Source: Pseudoxanthomonas sp. CF125
Lineage (GTDB): Bacteria > Pseudomonadota > Gammaproteobacteria > Xanthomonadales > Xanthomonadaceae
NCBI RefSeq assembly: GCF_900104085.1
Contig: NZ_FNLD01000001.1
Location: 599,048 to 663,047 of the forward strand
Direction: 5' to 3'
DNA: 64,000 nt
The notes beneath the pieces were generated by a model that saw only the letters and a list, made by a program, of their open reading frames with translations, was not told the origin of the DNA and searched no databases. Shown here one piece after another: positions 1 to 10,298 of this stretch; positions within the stretch are counted from its first letter, which is position 1; each line of letters opens with the position of its first letter. Both the position numbers and the translations under genes were made by a program.

Positions 1-53
1 TGCGCCGCGACCAGCGCTGGCGATTCTGGCGCAGGCCGTTGGCGAAGCTGTAA
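1..53 (+). CDS. 3' end of an upstream gene (partial, possibly rpfE)
   Basis: Only the last 16 or so codons are inside the window. They read RRDQRWRFWRRPLAKL and end in TAA at 51-53, one base before the recJ start. The fragment is too short to identify by sequence. In Xanthomonas the gene next to recJ at this locus is rpfE, so that identity is plausible from gene order alone. The tight spacing suggests co-transcription and translational coupling with recJ. Confidence 0.4.
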   Translation, partial: RRDQRWRFWRRPLAKL

Positions 54-54
54 C

Positions 55-1779
55 GTGGCCCAAACCCCAAGGATCCGTCGACGCCAGATCGACGCGACGG
101 GAAGCTGGCCGGAGAACTTTTCGCCGCTGTTGCGCCGCATCTACGCCGGGCGCGGCGCCACCAGCCTGGAACAGGCGCAGCCGAAGTTGGCACAACTGCT
201 GCCACCCGAAACCCTGGGCGGGCTGACGGAAGCCACCGCCTTGCTCGCAGATGCGATAGCGGCGAACAGTCATATCGTCGTGGTCGGCGACTTCGACTGC
301 GACGGCGCCACCGCCTGCGCGGTGGGCGTGCGTGGGCTGCGCATGCTCGGCGCCACGCGCGTGACCCCGGCGGTGCCCAACCGCATGTTGCACGGCTACG
401 GCCTGTCGCCGGCGCTGGTAGGCGAACTCGCCGGGCTGCAGCCCGATCTGCTGGTGACCGTCGACCACGGCATCGCCTGCCATGCGGGCATTGCGGCAGC
501 CAAGGCCTTGGGCTGGAAGGTGCTGGTCACCGATCACCATCTCCCCGGTGAGGCGCTGCCGCCGGCCGACGCCATCGTCAATCCCAATCTGCGCGGCGAT
601 GCGTTCCCCAGCAAGATGCTGGCCGGCGTGGGGGTGATGTTCTATGTGCTGTTGGCGTTGCGGAAGAAACTGCGCGAGCAGGGAGCGTTGACACAAGGCG
701 AGCCTGACCTTTCCACGTTGCTCGACTTGGTCGCAGTAGGCACCATCGCCGATCTCGTTCCGCTGGACGTCAACAATCGCGCCCTGGTCGGCGCCGGGCT
801 GCGACGACTGCGCGCAGGACAGGGATGCGCCGGACTGCGCGCGCTCATCGAAGTGTCCGGCCGTGAGGCCGCACGCCTGACGACTGCCGACATAGGTTTC
901 GCCATCGGGCCGCGGCTCAATGCCGCCGGGCGTCTGGAAGACATGGCCATCGGCATCGAATGCCTGCTCAGCGACGACGCCACCCAGGCCTACGAGCTCG
1001 CTCAGATATTGAACGGCATCAACGCAGAACGCCGTGGCGTGCAACAGCAGATGGTGGACGAAGCCGAAGCCGCCATGGAACGAATCGAGAGCCAGGGCGA
1101 TCTGCAGACGCCGATCGCAGTGTGCCTGTTCGATGCGGAATGGCATCCAGGCGTAGTCGGTCTGGTGGCATCGAAGATGAAGGAAAAGCTGCACCGCCCG
1201 GTGATCGCCTTCGCACCTTCGGAGCCCGGCAGCAGCAGCCTGCGCGGCTCGGCCCGTTCCATTCCCGGCTTCCACATCCGCGACGCGCTGGCCAATGTGG
1301 ATGCCGCGCATCCGGGATTGATGGGCAAGTTCGGCGGCCACGCCATGGCGGCGGGGCTCAGTCTGGAAGAAAGCGAATTCGCCCGCTTCCAGGCCGCCTT
1401 CCGCGGACAGGTCGAAGCGATGATGGACCCAGCGATGCTGCATGCGGAACTGCTCAGCGACGGCGAACTGTCGGCGGAGGAGTTCGCCGCAGCCAACGCC
1501 GAGGCGCTGCGCAACGGCGGGCCGTGGGGGCAGGGCTATGGCGAGCCGCTGTTCGATGGCGTGTTCGAAGTAATCGACTGGCGCGTGGTCGGCGAACGCC
1601 ACCTCAAGCTGGCCCTGCGCGCAGAGGGCCGCCGCGAACCTCTCAATGCCATCCATTTCGGCGGCTGGCGCGAGCAAGAACCCGAGCCGCGCCTGCGGAT
1701 CGCCTATCGCCTGGTGCCCGACGACTACCGTGGCGGCAACGCCATCCAGTTGATCGTAGAACACCGCGAAGCCCTGTAG
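55..1779 (+). CDS. recJ: Single-stranded-DNA-specific exonuclease RecJ
   Basis: 5'-3' exonuclease acting on single-stranded DNA in RecF-pathway recombination, mismatch repair and base-excision repair. The DHH phosphoesterase core is clear: GDFDCDG at residues 78-84, a TVDHG motif near 135-139 and the TDHH metal-binding motif at 159-162. The C-terminal half carries the DHHA1 nucleic-acid-binding region with GKFGGHAMAAG and the trailing OB-like domain. At 574 aa it has full family length. The start is a GTG at 55, chosen because the upstream stop sits at 51-53 and the homologous N-terminus begins here. It lies at the edge of the rpf locus as in Xanthomonas. I see nothing unusual in the protein. 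Confidence 0.97.
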   Translation: MAQTPRIRRRQIDATGSWPENFSPLLRRIYAGRGATSLEQAQPKLAQLLPPETLGGLTEATALLADAIAANSHIVVVGDFDCDGATACAVGVRGLRMLGATRVTPAVPNRMLHGYGLSPALVGELAGLQPDLLVTVDHGIACHAGIAAAKALGWKVLVTDHHLPGEALPPADAIVNPNLRGDAFPSKMLAGVGVMFYVLLALRKKLREQGALTQGEPDLSTLLDLVAVGTIADLVPLDVNNRALVGAGLRRLRAGQGCAGLRALIEVSGREAARLTTADIGFAIGPRLNAAGRLEDMAIGIECLLSDDATQAYELAQILNGINAERRGVQQQMVDEAEAAMERIESQGDLQTPIAVCLFDAEWHPGVVGLVASKMKEKLHRPVIAFAPSEPGSSSLRGSARSIPGFHIRDALANVDAAHPGLMGKFGGHAMAAGLSLEESEFARFQAAFRGQVEAMMDPAMLHAELLSDGELSAEEFAAANAEALRNGGPWGQGYGEPLFDGVFEVIDWRVVGERHLKLALRAEGRREPLNAIHFGGWREQEPEPRLRIAYRLVPDDYRGGNAIQLIVEHREAL

Positions 1780-1884
1780 AGCCGGGTGGGCTCCGCATGG
1801 GTCCGTCATCGAAGCAGCCCATCAACCCCGTTTCCGGAAGCCGCACGTTTGTCGGCTCACCTATCCCAGGACAAACAGATAATC

Positions 1885-4830
1885 ATGCGCAGGATCGCCA
1901 AGCCCGTATTCCTCTGGATCGCAAGTTTCGCCTGCGTGGCCTTCGCTACATTGGGCACGGCACAGAACCTCACCGCGCCGCGTACTCCGCCATTGCTTCA
2001 GGTCAGCGGCGCCGAGACGCCGGTCGTGCTGCGTTCGGTGGATATCGACACCGTCGTGATGGGCGGTATGGCACAGACCACGGTCGAAATGGTGTTTTTC
2101 AATCCGAATGCGCGGCCGCTGGAAGGGAACCTGGATTTCCCGTTGCGCGATGGGCAGAACGTCACCGGCTTCGCGCTGGATTTCGACGGCAAGCTGCGTC
2201 CGGCAGTGCCGGTGGACAAAGCCAAGGGCCGACAGGTGTTCGAGGCCATCGAACGCCAACGGGTGGATCCGGCGTTGCTGGAACAGACCGTGGGCAATCA
2301 CTTCAAGCTGCGCATTTTTCCCATTCCCGCCAACGGCAGCCGCCGCGTGCAGCTGCGCTACGTCGAAAGCCTGTCGCGCGAGGGCAAGGGCATGCGTCTG
2401 TCGTTGCCGCTCGGCTATGCCGAAGGCGTCGAAACGCTTTCGCTGCGTATCGCCGCCCAAGGCTTCAGCGGCAAACCGATGGCGGTCGGCGCGCTGGGTA
2501 AGGTCGAGTTCGAGCGCAATGGCAGGGGTTGGGTCGCGGATGTGCGCCGCACCAGCTTCAAGGGCAGTGGCGACCTGACCCTAAGCTTGCCCACGGCGGC
2601 AGGCCCGCAGGTTTATACGCAGGAATTCGATGGCAGCACCTACTTCCTCGCTGAAGTTCCGGTGCGGGAAACCGCGGCGCCGCGCGCCTTGCCCAAGCGC
2701 ATGGGTCTGCTATGGGATAGTTCGGCCTCCGCGCGCAAGCGCGACATCGCCAGCGAGCTGGCCGTGTTGGACGCCTACTTCAAGGCCGCCGGCGCGATCG
2801 AAGTTTCGTTGGTGCGTCTGCGCGACCATGCCGATACGGCCGAGGATTTCAGCGTACGCGGCGGCGATTGGTCCGCATTGAAAACATCGCTGCTGGGCAC
2901 GATCTACGACGGCGCGAGCAACCTCGGCGATTGGAAACCGCAGGCCGGGATCGGGGAATATCTGCTTTTCAGCGATGGCCTCGACAACTATGGCGCGCAA
3001 CCCTTCCCCAAAGTCGATGCCAACCAGCGTCTTTATGCGCTGCATGCGGCAGGCGCCAATGCCGATGGCCAGCGTTTGCGCGCATGGTCCGAGGCTAGCG
3101 GTGGAAGCCTGATCGCCATCGGCGCTTCCGGCTTGGAGGTGGCGAAGAAGGCCTTGCTGGAAGAGAGCCCGCGATTGCTCTCCGAAACATTGGTCGGCGG
3201 CGAAGCGCTGGCGCACGAATCGGCAACGCCGCGCAACGGCATGTTCCGTATCGCCGGGCGGCTGCGTGGCAACGGCGGCAAGCTCCAGCTGCAATACCGT
3301 GACGGCCAAGGCCGCACGCAATCGTTGGCGTTGCCCGTGGAGGCGAGCGAAGCCGCTGCTAGCGGACCCATCGCACAGCTTTGGGCCGGTTATCAGATCG
3401 ACGGCCTGTCCGGCGACCCGGAAACCAACCGTGCCAGCATCCGACGCCTTGGCCAGCAGTTCGGCATGGTGACCGCCGAAACCTCGCTGATCGTGCTGGA
3501 GACAGTGCAAGACTACGTGACTAACGAGATTGAGCCGCCACAGGAATTGCTGACCGCTTATACCGAACTGAAATCGCAGCGGACGAAGGAGATGGCGAGT
3601 TCGGAGAAAGAACGCATCGACGAAGTAGCCGTTGCCTTCGGGCAGAAAATAGAGTGGTGGAAGAACGGCTGGCCCAAAGGCCAGCCCGAGAAAAACATTC
3701 AGGAGACAGTTCCAGTGGCAGCGATCGCCTATGCCCCGGCGGCGCCGGTCGAGAGCCCGCCGCCAGAACCGATGCCTGCCCCCGACCAGGCGCAGCCGGC
3801 CGCTGTCGCTGCTGCCGATGGCTACGCCGACGGGAACAGCCTGGACAGGATCCAGGTCACCGCCGCCCGCTTGAGCGAGGACGGGATTGCGGAAAGCAAA
3901 AAAGATGGCAGCAACTCGGGCGATATCAGCATCGCCTTGCAGGCATGGGAACCGGATTCAGCCTACGCACGCCGCCTGCGCGAAGCGCCCGAGGATCGCA
4001 TCTACGCCCTCTACCTGGACGAACGCGACTCCCACATCAACAGCACCGCCTTCTACTTGGATGTGGCCGATCTGTTGTTCCAGAAAGGCCAGCAGGCGCT
4101 CGCGCTGCGCGTGCTATCGAACCTGGCCGAACTGGATCTGGAGAACCGCCATGTGCTCCGCGTGCTCGCCTATCGCCTGATGCAGGCCAGGCAGCCGGCC
4201 CTGGCGGTGCCCGTATTCGAACAGGTCAAGCGCTTTGGGGAGGAAGAGCCCCAGAGTTTCCGCGACCTGGGGCTGGCGTATGCGGCGGTCGGAAAATCGC
4301 AGGCGGCCATTGACCAGCTGTACGAAGTGGTCAAACGCCAATGGGACGGCCGTTTCGACGGAGTCAAGCTGATCGCCCTGGCCGAACTCAACGACATTGC
4401 GGCCAATGCGAAGCAACGCCCGGACACCCGTCGCGTGGACCCGCGACTACTCAGGAACCTGCCGCTCGACCTGCGCGTGGTGCTGAGCTGGGACAGCGAC
4501 AACAGCGACATGGACCTCTGGGTCACCGATCCCAACGGCGAGCGGTGCTATTACAGCAACCCGCACACCTACCAGGGCGGACTGATGTCCGACGACTTCA
4601 CCGGCGGGTACGGGCCGGAAGAGTTCTCGCTGCGCGATGCCAAGCCGGGCAAGTACAAGGTGGAAGCCAACTTCTTCGGCGATCGCCAGCAGCTGGTTAC
4701 CGGCACCACCACTCTGCAACTCAAACTCACCACCCACTTCGGCAGCGGTAAGGCCAAGGAACAGCTAGTCACCATGCGTTTGAAGGAGCAGGCGGAAACG
4801 GTGCTGGTGGGAGAGTTCGAGGTCAAGTGA
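1885..4830 (+). CDS. Exported VIT / von Willebrand A / TPR / DUF2135 multidomain protein
   Basis: A 981-aa protein with a Sec signal peptide (residues 1-26, ending GTAQ), so probably periplasmic or surface-exposed. Domains in order: a VIT (vault/inter-alpha-trypsin) domain at about 30-160; a vWA-like fold starting near residue 273 with a DSSAS metal-site motif (D278) and FSDGLDN near 357; a Pro/Ala-rich linker at about 610-665; a helical TPR-like region at about 690-840; and a C-terminal YfaP/DUF2135 domain from about 862 with SWDSDNSDMDLWVTDPNG. The ATG at 1885 is preferred over an in-frame ATG at 1786 because the signal peptide begins there. VIT-vWA proteins with this tail are found in many Proteobacteria, but their function is unknown. 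It follows recJ and interrupts the recJ-prfB order of the rpf locus. Confidence 0.85.
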   Translation: MRRIAKPVFLWIASFACVAFATLGTAQNLTAPRTPPLLQVSGAETPVVLRSVDIDTVVMGGMAQTTVEMVFFNPNARPLEGNLDFPLRDGQNVTGFALDFDGKLRPAVPVDKAKGRQVFEAIERQRVDPALLEQTVGNHFKLRIFPIPANGSRRVQLRYVESLSREGKGMRLSLPLGYAEGVETLSLRIAAQGFSGKPMAVGALGKVEFERNGRGWVADVRRTSFKGSGDLTLSLPTAAGPQVYTQEFDGSTYFLAEVPVRETAAPRALPKRMGLLWDSSASARKRDIASELAVLDAYFKAAGAIEVSLVRLRDHADTAEDFSVRGGDWSALKTSLLGTIYDGASNLGDWKPQAGIGEYLLFSDGLDNYGAQPFPKVDANQRLYALHAAGANADGQRLRAWSEASGGSLIAIGASGLEVAKKALLEESPRLLSETLVGGEALAHESATPRNGMFRIAGRLRGNGGKLQLQYRDGQGRTQSLALPVEASEAAASGPIAQLWAGYQIDGLSGDPETNRASIRRLGQQFGMVTAETSLIVLETVQDYVTNEIEPPQELLTAYTELKSQRTKEMASSEKERIDEVAVAFGQKIEWWKNGWPKGQPEKNIQETVPVAAIAYAPAAPVESPPPEPMPAPDQAQPAAVAAADGYADGNSLDRIQVTAARLSEDGIAESKKDGSNSGDISIALQAWEPDSAYARRLREAPEDRIYALYLDERDSHINSTAFYLDVADLLFQKGQQALALRVLSNLAELDLENRHVLRVLAYRLMQARQPALAVPVFEQVKRFGEEEPQSFRDLGLAYAAVGKSQAAIDQLYEVVKRQWDGRFDGVKLIALAELNDIAANAKQRPDTRRVDPRLLRNLPLDLRVVLSWDSDNSDMDLWVTDPNGERCYYSNPHTYQGGLMSDDFTGGYGPEEFSLRDAKPGKYKVEANFFGDRQQLVTGTTTLQLKLTTHFGSGKAKEQLVTMRLKEQAETVLVGEFEVK

Positions 4831-4899
4831 TCCACCACCTATGCGGAGACTCCGGGTCTCCGCATCGATTCGCTGCCACCGGAGCCGTGCTTGTTCCCG

Positions 4900-6099
4900 T
4901 TAAAGCGATGCAGGTGTGTCGGCAGCGTCCAGCTTTCGTGCGCGCGACCTGTTCTCTATCTTCAGGCCGAACAAGGGCCGCAACCAGCGGATGCGCTTGA
5001 TGATCTCGTAGCCTCCGAAGCATACGGCGAACGTCAGTGCGACCAGCAACAGCCCTTCCGGCAAAGGCGGGATGCCTAGCGCTTTCAGGTTGTACGCAGC
5101 CACCACGATGACGGTCTGATGCAGGATGTAGACCGGGAACACCGCCGGGGTCAGGTAGCGCAGCGCCGGGCTGTCGGAATGCCGCAACCGATAGGCGAAA
5201 CCGAAGATGGCGGCGATGCTGGCCCACTGGTTGGTCGCCCAGACCGCGCGCTGGAAGTTGCGCAGGGCGTCCGGCGGCGGATTGGCGTCGCCGTAGCCGC
5301 TGGCATAGAAGTACCAGATGAGGAAACCGTAGCTGGCCGCCGCCAGCGGCAGCGAAACCCAGCGCAGTCGCTGCAGCGATTCCCAGAAGCCCGTCGTGCG
5401 GGCCATCAGGAAGCCCAGCAGGAATACGCTGAAGTACTGCCCGTGGTTGTACCAGTCGTCGACCAGCGCATGGGTGGATTCGAAGCGCTCGACCAGGGCG
5501 ATCCGGACGACCGCCAGCAACAGTACAGGCCACAGCAAAATGCCCGGACCCGACAGCCTGTGGCCAAGCCACTGGCTGGCACGGGGCAGGGCGCTGGGCG
5601 CAATGCAGTTGATCAGCCAGACCGCCACCGTATAGACCCACAGATAGACGACGAACCACAGGTGGTTCCAGGTCGGCAGGTCCAGGCAGCCGTCCTGGTC
5701 GCAGAACGAGCCGTCGCCGGCCAGGTAGCGCCCCCAGAAGGCCAGGTAGCCATCGTGGTAACCGCCCGGATAACCCGAATCCAGAATCTCGTAGTAGGAC
5801 TGCGGGGGCACGATGACCAGCATGCCGAAGATCAGGGGCAGCAGCAGGCGCCAGGAACGCGAACCCAGGAAGCCTTTCGGCATCTTCGCCAACAGGAAGG
5901 CGCTGGCCGCGCCGGACACCAGGAACAGCAGCGACAGCCGCCAGGGGCCGGACAGCAGCATGAATGGTTCCAGGGTTTCGCCAGCGTGCGGACTTTTGAC
6001 GTGCCAATCCCAACTCACGTAGTACATGCCCACGTGGTACAGCACCAATAAGCCGAAGGCGCAGACGCGCACCCAGTCGAGATCGTGGCGACGTTCCAT
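4900..6099 (-). CDS. Acyltransferase family 3 (OpgC/MdoC-like) membrane protein
   Basis: A 399-aa polytopic inner-membrane protein of the acyltransferase_3 superfamily, which O-acylates or succinylates exported glycans, lipids or antibiotics. The N-terminus RRHDLDWVRVCAFGLLVLYHVGMYY carries the family's D-R-x-x-A pattern and the helix-1 histidine. About ten hydrophobic helices follow, ending in a basic tail. OpgC-type proteins that modify periplasmic glucans look similar, but I cannot assign a substrate. The ATG at 6099 is chosen over an upstream in-frame start at 6186 because the conserved N-terminus begins there. It is divergent from the LytTR gene at 6255 with a 155-bp shared promoter region, so that regulator may control it. 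Confidence 0.85.
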   Translation of the reverse strand: MERRHDLDWVRVCAFGLLVLYHVGMYYVSWDWHVKSPHAGETLEPFMLLSGPWRLSLLFLVSGAASAFLLAKMPKGFLGSRSWRLLLPLIFGMLVIVPPQSYYEILDSGYPGGYHDGYLAFWGRYLAGDGSFCDQDGCLDLPTWNHLWFVVYLWVYTVAVWLINCIAPSALPRASQWLGHRLSGPGILLWPVLLLAVVRIALVERFESTHALVDDWYNHGQYFSVFLLGFLMARTTGFWESLQRLRWVSLPLAAASYGFLIWYFYASGYGDANPPPDALRNFQRAVWATNQWASIAAIFGFAYRLRHSDSPALRYLTPAVFPVYILHQTVIVVAAYNLKALGIPPLPEGLLLVALTFAVCFGGYEIIKRIRWLRPLFGLKIENRSRARKLDAADTPASL

Positions 6100-6254
6100 G
6101 GCTAACCTTTTTTGTTGGGACAGGCCGCCATTGGCTGTCCGCGGCTGCCATGGCGCCAGGGCGAAGGGATTAGTTGCGGGCAGCAAGGGACCAATCGCTG
6201 CTTCCCGGGGATGGATGCCGGCGATCGAATAGCCCGCTCGCCTAGAATGCGCCG

Positions 6255-7154
6255 ATGCCCTTGTCCGATTCCGACGCCGCCTATCGCCGTTTCCTGCCCT
6301 GGCAGCGTACCGTCGAGGTCGGCTTCTGGGTATTGCTGCTCGGCAGCAACTTCATCGGCAACAGCCTCACCACCCTGATGGAGATCAGGCGACACCCCTC
6401 GGACACCCTCAGCTGGGAACCGATGGTGTGGGAAGCGAGCAGCGGCCTGGTCTGGTTGCTGGCCCTGCTGCCCGCCATCGCCTGGTTCACCCGCCGCTTC
6501 CCGCTGCACTGGGACAACTGGCGACAGCGCATGCCGTGGTACCTGCTGGCCAGCGTGGCGGTTTCGCTGCTGCACGTGGCGGGGATGGTGGCGCTGCGCA
6601 TGCTGGTCTACCGCTGGCAGGGCATGCAATACGATTTCGGCCCATGGGGCAGGGAATTCCTCTACGAATACCTGAAAGACATCCGCAGCTTCGCCTCCAT
6701 CGTGGTGATGATGGAGGGCTACCGCTTCGTGCTGCGGCGCTGGCAAGGCGAGGCCAGCCTGCTGGACGCGCCCGACGAAGGACCGCCAGTGGAACCCGTC
6801 GAGCTGCCGGAGCGCTTCCTGGTGCGCAAGCTGGGCCGGGAGTTCCTGGTCGCGGCCAACGACATCGAATGGATCCAGGCCTCGGGCAACTACGTCAACC
6901 TGCGCGTCCGCCAGCACGACTACCCGTTGCGCAGCACCATCGCCGGCATCGAGACCAAGCTGGATCCGCGCCGCTTCGCCCGCGTCCATCGCAGCTACCT
7001 GGTGAACCTTGACCAGGTGGCTTCCATCGAACCCCTGGACACCGGCGATGCGCGCCTGCACCTGAAGGACGGGACCACACTGCCGTGCAGCCGCCGCTAC
7101 CGCGCCGGCCTGCGTGGGCGGGTAGGCGCCAGCGCTGTGGATTCCAGCGCCTGA
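6255..7154 (+). CDS. Membrane-anchored LytTR-family DNA-binding regulator
   Basis: A 299-aa one-component regulator. The first 165 residues contain about four predicted membrane helices, including GFWVLLLGSNFIGN, SSGLVWLLALLPAIAW, WYLLASVAVSLLHVAGMVAL and a helix near 145-155. Residues about 185-290 form a LytTR DNA-binding domain (FLVRKLGREFLVAANDIEWIQ, then RFARVHRSYLVNLDQV). LytTR domains usually follow a receiver domain. Here the receiver is replaced by membrane helices, so signal sensing presumably happens in the membrane. It is divergently transcribed from the acyltransferase gene, its most likely target by position. The ATG at 6255 is the first in frame and precedes the hydrophobic segment. 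Confidence 0.85.
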   Translation: MPLSDSDAAYRRFLPWQRTVEVGFWVLLLGSNFIGNSLTTLMEIRRHPSDTLSWEPMVWEASSGLVWLLALLPAIAWFTRRFPLHWDNWRQRMPWYLLASVAVSLLHVAGMVALRMLVYRWQGMQYDFGPWGREFLYEYLKDIRSFASIVVMMEGYRFVLRRWQGEASLLDAPDEGPPVEPVELPERFLVRKLGREFLVAANDIEWIQASGNYVNLRVRQHDYPLRSTIAGIETKLDPRRFARVHRSYLVNLDQVASIEPLDTGDARLHLKDGTTLPCSRRYRAGLRGRVGASAVDSSA

Positions 7155-7221
7155 ACATGCCGGTCTGCTGAGCCGGCCTGCTAGAATCGGCGGCTGTTTC
7201 AGCCTTTTGTTGCCCATACCC

Positions 7222-8347
7222 ATGATCGAACTCAACCCCATCCGCCAGCGCATCGCCGATCTGCAGGAACGGCTGCATTCGCTTCGGGGGTATCTTTGAC
7301 TACGACGCCAAGCGCGAGCGCCTGGAAGAAGTAAACCGCGAGCTGGAAAGCCCGGACATCTGGAACAACGCCGAGTACGCCCAGACCCTGGGCCGCGAAC
7401 GTTCCAGCCTGGAAAAGAACGTCAACGGCATCGCCAGCCTGGAAGAAGGCCTGGGCGAAGCCAGCGAACTGCTGGATCTGGCCGAAAGCGAGAACGACGA
7501 GGAAACCGCGCTGGCCGTGGTGAGCGACGTGGACCGCTTCAATACGCACGTGGAGAAGCTGGAGTTCCAGCGCATGTTCTCCGGCGAACTGGACCCGGCC
7601 AACTGCTTCGTCGACATCCAGGCCGGCGCCGGCGGCACCGAAGCCCAGGACTGGGCCGAGATGATGCTGCGCATGTACCTGCGCTGGTGCGAATCGCGTG
7701 GCTGGAAGACCGAGCTGATGGAAGTCAGCGCCGGCGAAGTGGCCGGAGTGAAATCGGCTACCTTCCGTGTGGAAGGCGACTACGCCTACGGCTGGCTCAA
7801 GACCGAAATCGGCGTGCACCGGCTGGTGCGCAAATCGCCGTTCGATTCGGACAATCGCCGGCACACTTCGTTTACTTCGGTGTTCGTATCGCCAGAAGTC
7901 GATGACAACATCGAGATCGACATCAATCCGGCCGACCTGCGTACCGACGTCTACCGCTCCTCCGGCGCCGGCGGACAGCACGTCAACAAGACCGAGTCGG
8001 CGGTGCGTATTACCCACATCCCGACCAACACCGTGGTTGCCTGCCAGACCGGCCGCAGCCAGCACGCCAACCGCGACACCGCGATGAAGATGCTGAAGGC
8101 CAAGCTGTACGAGCTGGAGATCCAGAAGCGCAATACCGAGCGCGATGCGCTGGAAGCGACCAAGTCCGACATCGGCTGGGGCAGCCAGATCCGCAACTAC
8201 GTGCTGGACCAGAGCCGCATCAAGGATCTGCGTACCGGCGTGGAGCGCACCGACACGCAGAAGGTGCTGGACGGCGATCTGGACGAATTCGTCGAGGCCA
8301 GCCTCAAATCCGGCCTGGAAGCCGGTTCCAAACGCAGCGACGCATAA
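7222..8347 (+). CDS. prfB: Peptide chain release factor 2, with programmed +1 frameshift
   Basis: RF2 recognises UGA and UAA and triggers peptide release. Translation starts at ATG 7222, reads 25 codons ending RGYL, meets an in-frame TGA at 7297-7299 and must shift +1 to continue with GAC at 7298. The site has the classic form: a CGGGGG Shine-Dalgarno-like stretch, then TAT CTT TGA C. The joined product (7222-7296 plus 7298-8347) is 374 aa. It carries the SPF stop-codon-recognition tripeptide ([11 protein letters not shown]) and the catalytic GGQ ([14 protein letters not shown]). The frameshift is autoregulatory: low RF2 causes a pause at UGA and favours the shift. It is not a pseudogene. lysS follows 145 bp downstream, the usual prfB-lysS pairing. 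Confidence 0.98.
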
Positions 8348-8366
8348 GAAGCAACCGAAAGAAGCC

Positions 8367-8453
8367 GTCATCCCCGCGAAGGCGGGGATCCAGCGACTTT
8401 CGCTTCGCCAAGAAAAATCAAAGACACTGGGTTCCCGCTTTCGCGGGAATGAC
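8367..8453. repeat. dRS3-like inverted repeat pair between prfB and lysS
   Basis: Two 27-nt arms, 8367-8393 and 8427-8453, are inverted relative to each other with about four mismatches and a 33-nt spacer. Each arm is itself a stem-loop of the form GTCATYCCCGCGAARGCGGG, ending in CCAG. This sequence class (ATTCCC-N8-GGGAAT core, called dRS3 in Neisseria) is widespread in Xanthomonadaceae and Neisseriaceae intergenic regions. It may act as a structured RNA in the prfB-lysS transcript. Confidence 0.85.
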
Positions 8454-8492
8454 GATCGAAAACAGAACAGCGCGCAACCACGGCCGACTCTC

Positions 8493-10007
<1,515 letters not shown>

Positions 10008-10113
10008 AGGCGCTCAAAGTGACGCCATTGGGCAGCTTTTGCCCGCACGCCAGCTCTCTCCGTTGCCCTGCATTCCAGCCCGGCAGGTCCCTGAACCCGT
10101 CCATGGTCAATAA

Positions 10114-10129
10114 TGTGATGTGTGTCACA
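10114..10129. promoter_or_regulatory. Perfect CRP/Clp binding site upstream of rpfG
   Basis: TGTGA-N6-TCACA with both half-sites perfect (TGTGATGTGTGTCACA). Clp, the c-di-GMP-responsive CRP homologue of Xanthomonadaceae, recognises this consensus. The site is centred about 40 bp upstream of the sigma-54 -24 element and about 65 bp upstream of the predicted start of transcription. It could link Clp output back to rpfGC. Confidence 0.75.
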
Positions 10130-10159
10130 TTTATTCGTTGACGCGTTCAGATACCAGAA

Positions 10160-10176
10160 GTGGCACGGTTTCTGCG
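10160..10176 (+). promoter_or_regulatory. Candidate sigma-54 (-24/-12) promoter of rpfGC
   Basis: TGGCACG at 10161-10167 is a perfect -24 element. It is followed by GTTT and CTGC at 10172-10175, one base from the TTGC -12 consensus. The invariant GG and GC are exactly 10 bases apart. Transcription would start near 10187, giving a leader of about 110 nt before rpfG. An RpoN activator would be required, and none is encoded nearby. Confidence 0.6.
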
Positions 10177-10298
10177 TTATTCCCGCTAAAGACAGGACTT
10201 TTCTCTCGTTCCCCCTAACATGCGGGTGAGGAGTCTCCCAGTTCCGAAGCGCCGGTTTGTTCGTCGCAAAGACGAGTTGGCCGGGAGGGGTTGAAGCT

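Noticed and set aside
7222-7299. Apparent 25-codon gene or broken prfB start
   Set aside because: The in-frame TGA is the programmed RF2 frameshift stop, not a mutation.
10257-10298. Upstream TTG start for rpfG
   Set aside because: It has no ribosome-binding site; the ATG at 10299 has GGAGGGG at good spacing and gives a protein co-linear with known RpfG, including D80.
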